Source: Gemmatimonadota bacterium (GTDB taxonomy: Bacteria > Gemmatimonadota > Gemmatimonadetes > Longimicrobiales > Gaopeijiaceae). Taken from it: a DNA stretch of 12,328 nucleotides. Below the pieces are notes generated by a model. That model was given only the letters and a program-made list of their open reading frames with translations. It did no database searches and was not told the DNA's origin. The stretch lies in contig JAUXEE010000029.1 in the NCBI GenBank assembly GCA_030618065.1, positions 1 through 12,328 on the forward strand. The letters are read 5' to 3'. The translations under genes and the position numbers were made by a program. Shown piece after piece: positions 1 through 6,618 of this stretch (positions are counted from its first letter, which is position 1; the number at the start of each line of letters is the position of its first letter).

Positions 1-1788
1 GATAGAACCCTTTCGGAGGATGAGGAAGGGGAGGGAAGCCTCCTCGGCGCCCTGGAGTTGCATGGCCCCGGCGCCCCATGGGTCCGGAGGATCCTGGCTG
101 GGGTTGCTTTGGAGGGTGACACCTCCCAAGCCGAGGCGGCGAGGGCCCCAGCTTTCCTTTCCCTCTCTGGGACGGCTGTGGATCGCCATGGGATTGTTCG
201 CATCGGGAATCCGCTGGGGAGTTCAGGAATTCTGGAGCGCAGGGAGCGGCTGAAACTCCTGAAGGAAGAGTTGAAGGAGGCACGAGAAGAGGCGGAGGAG
301 GCCAGGAACCTTAGAGAGGTCGCTGAGGCGGAGGCTGGGGAGGCGGAATCAGGATTGGATGAGGCTTGGCGAGTTCTCCGGGAAGGGGAGGATGCCCACC
401 GATCTGCATCGGCTCAGGTTCAGGCGCAAAGGGACAAGAGGGTTCGTCTCGACCGGCATCAGGAGGAGTTGGCAAGGCAGATCGAAGGGACCAAGGCAGC
501 ACGAGCCAGAGCTCTCGAGCGTGCGAAGACCGCCCTGGAGGATCGAGACCTGCTCCAGGAAGAGGTGGACCGCCTCAAGGGAGATGAGGACCTTGTCCGG
601 CAGGGGGTAGCCGAGGCGCAGGAAGCGTGGGAGGAAGCCCGGAGTCGGGAATCCGAATTGGCTCTGGAAGTGGCTCGGAAAGAGGGAGATCGAAGCCGAC
701 TCATCGAACGACTGAAGGATGTGGAGACATCCTTGGGGGATGCCAGAGGGCGTTTTGACGGGCTTGCGACGGAGGAGACGGAGTTGAAGGCGGAGGTGGC
801 CACCGCAACAAGACTCCGGGAAGAAGGAGCCTCGGCCACCGAGAGCCTCTTCCGCCAGCGTGATGAAGCGGAGGAAGCACTGAGGGACCGGGAGGAATCA
901 GCCGGCCGGCTCTCCGAGTTGCTCCAGGAGGCGGACCGGAAGGTCCGGGTTGCCCGAGCCTCCGAGCGGGAGGCGGTGGACCGGAGGCACGCCCTGGAGT
1001 TGGAACGGCAGGAGCTGGTGGGTCGGATTGGACGCATCCAGGACCGGCTGGAAGGGGAGTGGGGGAAGCCTTTGGATCTTCTCCTGGCTGAGGCGGAGCC
1101 GGTGGAGGGCGAAGCAGAGGAGTTGAAGGATGAGCTCCAGGAGATCGTCCAAAAGCTGGAGAGGATTGGCCTGGTCAACATGCTTGCGGTGGAGGAGCAC
1201 GAAGAGGAGAGTGCTCGACTCGATTTCCTTCTGGAACAGAGGGACGACCTGAAGGGAGCTCGAGACGGCCTCCGGGCTGCCATCCGCCAGATCAATGAGA
1301 CAGCCACCAAACTCTTCCGAGACACTTTTGGGGAGATTCAGGAGAATTTCCAAAATACCTTCCGGCGCTTGTTCGAAGGAGGAGAGGCCACACTTTGGCT
1401 GGAAGATGAGGACGACCCTCTCGAGTCGGTCATCGAGATCCATGTGTCCCCCAGGGGAAAGAAGACCCAAAGGATCGACCTTCTCTCCGGGGGAGAACGA
1501 GCCCTGACGGCTTTGAGCCTTCTCTTCGGGATTTACCTCGTCAAACCGAGCCCTTTTTGTGTGCTGGACGAGGTGGATGCTCCCCTGGACGAATCCAACA
1601 TCTATCGGTTTATCCGGCTCCTGCAGGAATTCAAAGCCCAGACCCAGTTCATCGTCATTACGCACAATGCCCGGACCATCGAGGCCGCCGATTGGATCTA
1701 TGGCGTGACCATGGAGGAGCCCGGTGTGAGTCGAATCGTCGGAGTTCAATTGGAGGATGCGCTCCAGGCCAGCGGTTCGGCCTCCTAG
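1..1788 (+). CDS. smc: Chromosome segregation protein SMC, C-terminal half (5' partial)
   Basis: The frame is open from the first base, so the gene begins upstream of the window and the ATG at 58 is internal. Codons 1 to about 77 look like the second half of the SMC hinge, ending near the VDRHGIVRIG segment. Codons 78 to about 430 are a long Glu/Arg/Leu-rich coiled-coil arm. The rest is the C-terminal ABC-type ATPase head: the run leading to LFEGGEATL, the signature motif LSGGE (1483-1497), Walker B FCVLDEVDAPLD with Asp and Glu at 1567-1572, and the H-loop His in VITHN (1663-1665). All head residues needed from this half are intact. SMC dimers act with ScpA and ScpB to compact and resolve sister chromosomes; neither partner is visible here. 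The gene ends in TAG only 15 bases before the next start, so the two are probably co-transcribed. Identification is very secure; only the N-terminal half is unseen. Confidence 0.97.
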   Translation, partial: DRTLSEDEEGEGSLLGALELHGPGAPWVRRILAGVALEGDTSQAEAARAPAFLSLSGTAVDRHGIVRIGNPLGSSGILERRERLKLLKEELKEAREEAEEARNLREVAEAEAGEAESGLDEAWRVLREGEDAHRSASAQVQAQRDKRVRLDRHQEELARQIEGTKAARARALERAKTALEDRDLLQEEVDRLKGDEDLVRQGVAEAQEAWEEARSRESELALEVARKEGDRSRLIERLKDVETSLGDARGRFDGLATEETELKAEVATATRLREEGASATESLFRQRDEAEEALRDREESAGRLSELLQEADRKVRVARASEREAVDRRHALELERQELVGRIGRIQDRLEGEWGKPLDLLLAEAEPVEGEAEELKDELQEIVQKLERIGLVNMLAVEEHEEESARLDFLLEQRDDLKGARDGLRAAIRQINETATKLFRDTFGEIQENFQNTFRRLFEGGEATLWLEDEDDPLESVIEIHVSPRGKKTQRIDLLSGGERALTALSLLFGIYLVKPSPFCVLDEVDAPLDESNIYRFIRLLQEFKAQTQFIVITHNARTIEAADWIYGVTMEEPGVSRIVGVQLEDALQASGSAS

Positions 1789-1803
1789 GAGCCCTTCCGC
1801 GTA

Positions 1804-4083
1804 ATGGGGTACCGCCGCCATCTGGGTCCTTCCCTGATCGTTGCCTTCCTTCCGCTGCTTTTTGGGGGGAAGGTTCTCGACCTTCCCATGTCAGATTCGG
1901 ACATGGGGTCTTCTCCCCCGGATTCGACGGCTTATTGGCTCTTCCTCACCCAGGACGCCTGGGAGGCCTCTGAGGTACCCCGGGGCCTGACCGGGATTCC
2001 TGGACGGGTGAGGACGAGAAGTCGGTGGCTCCGGGCCCTCAGCGTGGTAGTGCCCGACCACCGGATTTCCGAGTTGGCCGAGCTCCCGGGTGTGCACGAG
2101 ATTCTGCCCGTTCGACGCCTGATTGTGCCCCGGTATGCCGAGGGGGGCCTTGGGGCGGACATTCGGCAGCCCTCCCCCTTTCCGACACGGGCTGACACTC
2201 TCTATGGCGATCTTGGCCCGGCCCTCGATGTTTTGGAGGTGCCGCAGGCCCATACTCTGGGCTTCAGGGGAGCTGGGACCCGAATCGGAATCCTCGACGG
2301 GTTTTTCTTTCCGGATCATGTCTCTCTTCGTCTCCATCCCCCGATCGCGGCTCGAGATTTTGTAGATGAGGGCGAAACGGTGGAGCCCGGGCTGGAAGAC
2401 CCTCCAGGGGCGGCTTCCCACGGTACGGCTCTTTGGTCTCTTCTCAGCGGGGATTGGCCTGGAACCCTTACCGGGTCGGCTCCGGAGGCCGGAATCCTCC
2501 TGGCCAGGATTCGGAGTGAGGACGATCCGATAGGAGCCGATGAAGATCGTTGGGTGGCGGGTCTGGAGTGGCTCGAGACCCAGGGTGCCCGCATCGTTCT
2601 GTCCGGGGTCGGTTTCAGGAACTTCGACGGTGGAACCTACACCCTCGAGGGACTGAACGGGGATGTAGCTCCGGCCACCCGAGCTGCAGATGAGGCGGCT
2701 CGAAGGGGGGTTCTGGTCGTGGCCCCGATTGGGAATGGCGGGCCCGATCTCCAGACCCTCCAGTCTCCCGCCGACGGTGACTCGGTGCTGGCGGTGGGGG
2801 CTGTGAGCGTATTGGGAACGCCCCTGGCGTTCTCGGCCCAAGGGCCCACGGCGGACGGTCGCGTGAAGCCCGATCTCATGGCCCCCGGGGATGCCCTGAC
2901 AGTGGCCTCCGGCCTCGCCGATGAAATCCTGGAGGAAGTCCAGGGCACCGAGTTCGCCGCAGCTCTTCTGGCCGGCGCGGCAGCCCTTTTCGTAGAGGCC
3001 TATCCGGAGCGGGGTCCCATGGGTGTCATCCAGGCTCTGGAGATTTCAGCGATCTCCCACCAGGATGGATATGCCCGGGTCCCCAGGGTAGCGTCGGCCA
3101 TTCTCTTCCCCGAGGGTGTGTGGGCCTCTCCTCTCCAGGAGGTGAATGCCCAGGGTCAGGTGACGAGTTTGGCTCCCCGGTTCCAGTGGAACGCTCCTAC
3201 CTTCCATCCCTTGGGTTTGCCGGTGACCTTCCATCTGCACTTCGCTGAAGATTCGCTCTTTCATGGAGTCCTCTTGAAGGATTCGGTTGTGGGGACCTTC
3301 GCTCGAAGGCTCCAGGAGCCCCTGCCTCCGCGGACCCGGCTTTTCTGGAGGGTGGAAGCCCGGTCCATACAGGGGGTGGGTTGGGCCACTCCTCCTCAAG
3401 GTCCATTGGAAATCCCGTCCTGGGTAAGCCTGGACGTGCTGAACGACCCCAGCGGAACCCAGGTCGCCGATCCCCAACCCGAGTTCCGTTGGACGGCGAT
3501 GGAGCTTCCTGGACCGGCCGGCCCCTTCACCTTTGAGCTCCAGATTCTCCTCGACCGGGAAGGAGATGTCATTCAGAGCTATCCGGGTCTTGGGGAAGAT
3601 CACCATAGGATAGGGGAAGCGCTCCCCTTCAATCTTCCCCTCCGTTGGAGAGTGATCGCTCAGGCTCGGGCAGGTCCGGCGGATACTGTGGCCAGTGCGG
3701 GCCCTTTCGTGGTGACCGGCAGTGCGAACCCGCCCGTGACCACTCTCTACCAGAATTTCCCGAATCCATTCCCCAACCCTGCCGACGGCATCTGGGAGAC
3801 CCGAATCTGGTTCGACCTTGCCCAACAGTCAGTGGTGGTGTTGGCGGTTTACGATATGAGAGGGCGTTTGGTCCGGAGCCTGATCCCAGGCCGGGGTTGC
3901 GGATCGACAGAGCTCCCACCCGGTCTATATGGGAGGGGGGATGGGCCATCCTCCGACCCCTGCGCCGCCTTCGCTTGGGATGGTGAGGACGAGAGCGGCC
4001 GGAAGGTATCTCCCGGCGTCTATCTCCTTCGCCTCCGAGCCGGAGGGGTGGTGGTGGTTCGTAGAATGGTGTATTGGCCGTGA
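1804..4083 (+). CDS. Secreted subtilisin-fold (S8) protein with Ser-to-Glu active site and FlgD-like/T9SS-type C-terminal domain; probable pseudoprotease
   Basis: This 759-residue protein starts with a signal peptide (about residues 1-26: basic MGYRRH, then a hydrophobic stretch). Residues about 40-105 resemble an I9-type prodomain (VVVPDHRISELAELPGV). The subtilase domain spans about 150-420. Asp165 (GILD), His206 (SHGT) and the oxyanion Asn311 (IGNGGP) are present, and the SPADGDSVLAVGAVS and GRVKPDLMAPG blocks are clear. The serine motif, normally GTSxAAPxVAG, reads GTEFAAALLAG: Glu383 replaces the nucleophile (codon GAG at 2950). The Asp motif is also degraded, DGF instead of DTG. Two beta-rich FN3/Ig-like segments follow (about 455-640), then a C-terminal FlgD-like/sorting-type domain with YQNFPNPFPNP (649-659) and an ending in SPGVYLLRL...MVYWP. 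Export through Sec and a surface location are inferred. An AGGAG overlaps the smc stop 12 bases before the ATG. Family assignment is firm; loss of proteolysis is inferred. Confidence 0.9.
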   Translation: MGYRRHLGPSLIVAFLPLLFGGKVLDLPMSDSDMGSSPPDSTAYWLFLTQDAWEASEVPRGLTGIPGRVRTRSRWLRALSVVVPDHRISELAELPGVHEILPVRRLIVPRYAEGGLGADIRQPSPFPTRADTLYGDLGPALDVLEVPQAHTLGFRGAGTRIGILDGFFFPDHVSLRLHPPIAARDFVDEGETVEPGLEDPPGAASHGTALWSLLSGDWPGTLTGSAPEAGILLARIRSEDDPIGADEDRWVAGLEWLETQGARIVLSGVGFRNFDGGTYTLEGLNGDVAPATRAADEAARRGVLVVAPIGNGGPDLQTLQSPADGDSVLAVGAVSVLGTPLAFSAQGPTADGRVKPDLMAPGDALTVASGLADEILEEVQGTEFAAALLAGAAALFVEAYPERGPMGVIQALEISAISHQDGYARVPRVASAILFPEGVWASPLQEVNAQGQVTSLAPRFQWNAPTFHPLGLPVTFHLHFAEDSLFHGVLLKDSVVGTFARRLQEPLPPRTRLFWRVEARSIQGVGWATPPQGPLEIPSWVSLDVLNDPSGTQVADPQPEFRWTAMELPGPAGPFTFELQILLDREGDVIQSYPGLGEDHHRIGEALPFNLPLRWRVIAQARAGPADTVASAGPFVVTGSANPPVTTLYQNFPNPFPNPADGIWETRIWFDLAQQSVVVLAVYDMRGRLVRSLIPGRGCGSTELPPGLYGRGDGPSSDPCAAFAWDGEDESGRKVSPGVYLLRLRAGGVVVVRRMVYWP

Positions 4084-4880
4084 GGGTGTGGGTGGTCGGT
4101 TCCGGGACTCTAATCCCGGATCCGGAACGGGGGCCCCCAGCCCATTGGGTAGAGCTGGGGGGATCCTCCCTGCTCCTGGATTGTGGCGATGGGACTCTTC
4201 GAACCATGGCCCGGCTGGGCCTGCGGTGGGAGACCATCTCCCATCTCCTCGTCACTCACTTCCATACTGATCACGTGGGAGGGCTCGCTCCCCTTCTTTT
4301 TGCTCTCAAGAACGGAGTGGAACCTTCTCGAGACCTTCCCCTTACCCTCCTGGGCCCCGTCGGGCTTTCCGGGCACCTGGAAGGTCTGGTCCAAGCCCAT
4401 GGGCCCTACATCTCCGATCCAGGATTCCCTCTGAGGGTTCATGAGTTTTCCCCGGGAGGAAGCTGGCAGGATCCCCTCGGGGATTTCCGGATCGAGACGT
4501 TGGGAACCAGACACACCGCAGACTCCATGGCAGTCCGGCTGGAGACCAGCGACGGCGCTCTGGGGTTCACGGGGGATACGGGTCCAGATTCGGAGCTGGC
4601 CACCTTCTTCCGTGGCTGCCAAATCCTCCTGGCAGAGTGCAGTCATCCTGATGGCCGGGAGATGGAGACTCATCTGACGCCAGGAGGGTTGGCCGCCATG
4701 GCCGCAGTAGCGGCTCCTGATCTCCTGGTACCCGTGCACTGTTATCCCCCTCTCGATCCTGAGACGCTCCCCGATCTCCTGGCCGAAGCAGGATATGGAG
4801 GCCGGGTTCTCCCAGGTTGGGACGGTCTGGGTGTAGATTTGAAGGATGGAAGGGTGGAGGTGTTGGATATAGGCCCCTGA
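4080..4880 (+). CDS. Metallo-beta-lactamase-fold hydrolase, RNase Z/YhfI-like
   Basis: I take the GTG at 4080, which overlaps the preceding TGA as GTGA and gives the usual family beginning MRVWVVGSGT. A TTG two codons earlier (4074) is the alternative. The 266-residue product has the metal-binding motif THFHTDH (His60, His62, Asp64, His65), then His145 (GTRHTADS), Asp166 in GDTG, His198 in HLTP and His220 in VPVHCYP. This is the ligand pattern of the RNase Z-like branch, a two-zinc hydrolase fold. The DCGDGTLR and AECSHPD blocks fit the same branch. I see no inserted flexible exosite arm of the kind that true tRNase Z uses to grip tRNA. A YhfI-like hydrolase or phosphodiesterase is therefore more likely than a tRNA 3' processing enzyme; the substrate cannot be told. 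It is cytoplasmic, with no signal peptide. No Shine-Dalgarno is visible, so translation probably depends on coupling to the upstream gene. Confidence 0.88.
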   Translation: MRVWVVGSGTLIPDPERGPPAHWVELGGSSLLLDCGDGTLRTMARLGLRWETISHLLVTHFHTDHVGGLAPLLFALKNGVEPSRDLPLTLLGPVGLSGHLEGLVQAHGPYISDPGFPLRVHEFSPGGSWQDPLGDFRIETLGTRHTADSMAVRLETSDGALGFTGDTGPDSELATFFRGCQILLAECSHPDGREMETHLTPGGLAAMAAVAAPDLLVPVHCYPPLDPETLPDLLAEAGYGGRVLPGWDGLGVDLKDGRVEVLDIGP

Positions 4881-4895
4881 CATAGTGAGCATTTC

Positions 4896-5930
4896 ATGCT
4901 TGTCGTAATGAAGCACAACGCATCTTCCCAAGAGATTCGGGACGTCGTGGACATGATCCAGGAGATGGGTTATGAGGCCCGGCCCATTCCCGGGCGCCAG
5001 AGGACGTCTATCGGTTTGATCGGGAACGACGGACAGGTAGAGCCCAACCTGTTTCAGAGCTTCCCCGGCGTACTGGAAGTCATTCCTGTGAGCCACTCCT
5101 ACAAGCAGGTGTCTCGGGAGTGGAAGGAAGAAAACACCATCGTCACTCTTCCCAACGGGACCCGCATCGGAGGGACGGAGGTGGCCCTCATGGCCGGGCC
5201 CTGCGCGGTGGAGAGCGAAGAGCAGATACTCGGAATCGCGGAGACGCTGGCGGGAATGGGGGCCACCATCCTGAGGGGTGGGGCTTTCAAGCCGAGGACG
5301 TCCCCCTATTCTTTCCAGGGGATGGGTGTGAAGGGCCTGGAGTTGTTGGCGAAAGCCCGGGATGAGACGGGTATGGCCATCGTCACGGAGGCCATGGATG
5401 TCGGAACGGCGGATCAAGTGGCCGAATATGCCGACATCCTTCAGGTGGGTGCCCGGAACATGCAAAACTACCCTCTCCTCAGGAAGGTGGGGCGAATCGG
5501 AAAGCCCATTCTCCTGAAGAGGGGCCTCTCCGCCACCATCGAGGAGCTCCTCCTGGCTGCCGAATATGTTGTCGCGGAGGGGAATCCCAACGTCATCCTC
5601 TGCGAACGGGGGGTGAGGAGTTTCGACACCCAAACCCGAAACCTCTTGGACCTCACGGCTATCCCTGTGGTGAAGTCCCTCTGCCATCTCCCCATTATCG
5701 CCGATCCCAGCCACGGCACAGGGATCAGGGCGAAGGTCACCCCCATGGCCCGAGCGGCTGTAGCGGCGGGAGCCGACGGCCTTATGGTGGAGGTACACCC
5801 GGACCCGAACCGCGCCCTTTCTGATGGGGCTCAGTCCCTGTATCCGGAGCAGTTCAGGGAGCTGTTGGATCAGATCCGGGTCATTGCACAAGCCATCAAC
5901 AGGGAGTTGACCCCCCCACTTGGGGAGTGA
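4896..5930 (+). CDS. aroF: 3-deoxy-7-phosphoheptulonate (DAHP) synthase, type I-beta with N-terminal ferredoxin-like domain
   Basis: The enzyme condenses phosphoenolpyruvate with erythrose 4-phosphate to DAHP, the first step of the shikimate pathway to aromatic amino acids. The 344-residue protein has an N-terminal ferredoxin-like (ACT-like) regulatory domain (about 1-75, MLVVMKHNASSQEI...) as in the Thermotoga maritima enzyme, followed by a TIM barrel. Motifs seen are LMAGPCAVES, GGAFKPRTSPYSFQG, ILLKRG, ILCERGVRSFDT, ADPSHGTG and GLMVEVHPDP. The four metal ligands are present at Cys103, His273, Glu299 and Asp310, one number higher than in the T. maritima protein. The N-terminal domain suggests feedback control by tyrosine or phenylalanine (family knowledge). 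There is no clear Shine-Dalgarno before the ATG; GTGAG at 4884 is the nearest purine run. It begins 15 bases after the hydrolase gene. No chorismate mutase domain is fused, and no other aromatic pathway gene is in view. Confidence 0.97.
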   Translation: MLVVMKHNASSQEIRDVVDMIQEMGYEARPIPGRQRTSIGLIGNDGQVEPNLFQSFPGVLEVIPVSHSYKQVSREWKEENTIVTLPNGTRIGGTEVALMAGPCAVESEEQILGIAETLAGMGATILRGGAFKPRTSPYSFQGMGVKGLELLAKARDETGMAIVTEAMDVGTADQVAEYADILQVGARNMQNYPLLRKVGRIGKPILLKRGLSATIEELLLAAEYVVAEGNPNVILCERGVRSFDTQTRNLLDLTAIPVVKSLCHLPIIADPSHGTGIRAKVTPMARAAVAAGADGLMVEVHPDPNRALSDGAQSLYPEQFRELLDQIRVIAQAINRELTPPLGE

Positions 5931-5949
5931 CCCGAGGTCACCATTTTTT
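5927..5949 (+). terminator. Candidate intrinsic terminator on the aroF stop codon
   Basis: A 6-bp stem (GTGACC 5927-5932 with GGTCAC 5936-5941, loop CGA) is followed after two bases by six T's (5944-5949). The aroF stop TGA lies inside the stem. The stem is short, so termination may be partial. If real, it separates aroF from yraN. Confidence 0.45.
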
Positions 5950-6016
5950 CGCAGGCCCGATCGTCCCTTTCAGCGCCCACGCCGGGACCCCCTTTTTCTC
6001 CTGGATCCTTGGAAGT

Positions 6017-6022
6017 GGGGAG
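6017..6022 (+). promoter_or_regulatory. Shine-Dalgarno that fixes the yraN start
   Basis: GGGGAG lies 6 bases before the ATG at 6029. It favours that ATG over the in-frame GTG at 5927, which has a terminator-like hairpin just after it and would add 34 residues unlike the family. Confidence 0.7.
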
Positions 6023-6028
6023 AAAGAG

Positions 6029-6394
6029 ATGGACAGAGTCGAGTTGGGTCGCCTGGGGGAGGAAGAGGCCGTCCAGTACCTGAAGGCCCGGGGCTGGAGC
6101 ATTCTGGGCCGAAATGTTCGTCAAGGCCGGAAAGAAGTGGACGTCATCGCGTTCAGAGGGCATGTTTTGGCCTTCGTGGAGGTGAAGTGCCGGAGGGGTC
6201 GGAGGTATGGCCATCCTCTGGAGGCCATTACCTGGGCGAAGCGGCGAGTGATTGCCCAGGTTGCCAGAAGTTGGCTCCAAGGACGGCCCCTCCCCCCGGG
6301 TACGTTGGTCCGCTTCGATGCGATTTCGGTTTTCTGGTCGGAGAGAGGCCCCACGGAGGTCCTCCATCTGCCCGATGCCTGGAGGATGGAGTAG
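6029..6394 (+). CDS. yraN: YraN/UPF0102 family protein with endonuclease-like fold
   Basis: With the ATG at 6029 the product has 121 residues, the normal length for the family. It opens with the typical GRLGEEEAVQYLKARGW. The PD-(D/E)XK-like core is visible: Glu36 and Asp38 in KEVDVI, then Glu51 and Lys53 in FVEVKCRRG, followed by an alpha-helical segment (AITWAKRRVIAQVARSWL) and the RFDAISV strand. The usual GEID of the family reads KEVD here. The fold resembles Holliday-junction resolvase-like nucleases, but the biological role of YraN proteins is not settled. No signal peptide or membrane segment is present. Its own Shine-Dalgarno and the hairpin after aroF suggest some independence from the upstream genes, although I see no convincing promoter in the 98 bases before it. 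The family call is secure; an enzymatic role is unproven. Confidence 0.9.
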   Translation: MDRVELGRLGEEEAVQYLKARGWSILGRNVRQGRKEVDVIAFRGHVLAFVEVKCRRGRRYGHPLEAITWAKRRVIAQVARSWLQGRPLPPGTLVRFDAISVFWSERGPTEVLHLPDAWRME

Positions 6395-6436
6395 GCGAAT
6401 TACCTTGGAAAACCTTGCTTTTCCGCCATTCTCCGC

Positions 6437-6466
6437 TTGACTCCTCCATGGGTTTTGGAATACCTT
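6437..6466 (+). promoter_or_regulatory. Sigma-70-type promoter of the SRP RNA
   Basis: TTGACT (6437-6442, 5 of 6 to the -35 consensus) is separated by 18 bases from TACCTT (6461-6466), which keeps the key first, second and last bases of the -10 box. Initiation 6 to 7 bases downstream falls at about 6472-6473, exactly where the SRP RNA closing stem begins. That agreement is independent support. Confidence 0.65.
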
Positions 6467-6472
6467 GAAGTG

Positions 6473-6570
6473 TGCCCCAGGTCCGCAGAGCGAAAGCCCA
6501 CGAAACCCGTCAGGACCCCGCAGGTAGCAGCGGTAAGTGTGGTGATCGTTGTTGCGGAGTGCCTGGGGCA
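6473..6570 (+). ncRNA. ffs: Small bacterial signal recognition particle RNA (4.5S type)
   Basis: The RNA joins Ffh to target nascent membrane proteins to FtsY and the Sec translocon. The ends pair as TGCCCCAGG (6473-6481) with CCTGGGGCA (6562-6570), and the stem continues as TCCGCA (6482-6487) with TGCGGA (6553-6558), leaving a 3-base bulge. Further in, CCAC (6498-6501) pairs with GTGG (6539-6542). The conserved helix 8 core is present: CCG-TCAGG-ACC on the 5' side (6507-6517) and GGT-AGCAG-CGG on the 3' side (6523-6533), matching the Ffh M-domain binding loop. The apical loop CCGCA differs from the usual GGAA. It lies just upstream of dnaX-ybaB-recR, as scr does in Bacillus subtilis. About 98 bases is normal for the short form lacking the Alu domain. 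Confidence 0.9.
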
Positions 6571-6580
6571 TTTGTTTTCT
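6562..6580 (+). terminator. Terminator tail of the SRP RNA
   Basis: The 3' strand of the closing stem is followed at once by TTTGTTTTCT (6571-6580). A GC-rich stem plus a T-rich tract is the intrinsic terminator layout. Read-through into dnaX remains possible, because I find no clear separate promoter between 6581 and 6618. Confidence 0.6.
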
Positions 6581-6618
6581 GAGGTGACAATCTACCCCGT
6601 CTCAAGACCGACGCTCTC

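Noticed and set aside
58..1788. ATG at 58 as the true start of the SMC-like gene
   Set aside because: The frame is open back to base 1 and already encodes hinge sequence there, so the gene is cut by the window edge.
898..2841. Other long minus-strand frames opposite smc and the subtilase
   Set aside because: They mirror verified plus-strand genes and show no family motif, start signal or sensible composition.
4110..5891. Long open frame of 593 codons on the minus strand
   Set aside because: It lies wholly opposite the hydrolase and aroF genes, whose motifs are unambiguous. Its translation is rich in His, Arg and Pro with no recognisable domain, as expected for a GC-rich antisense frame.
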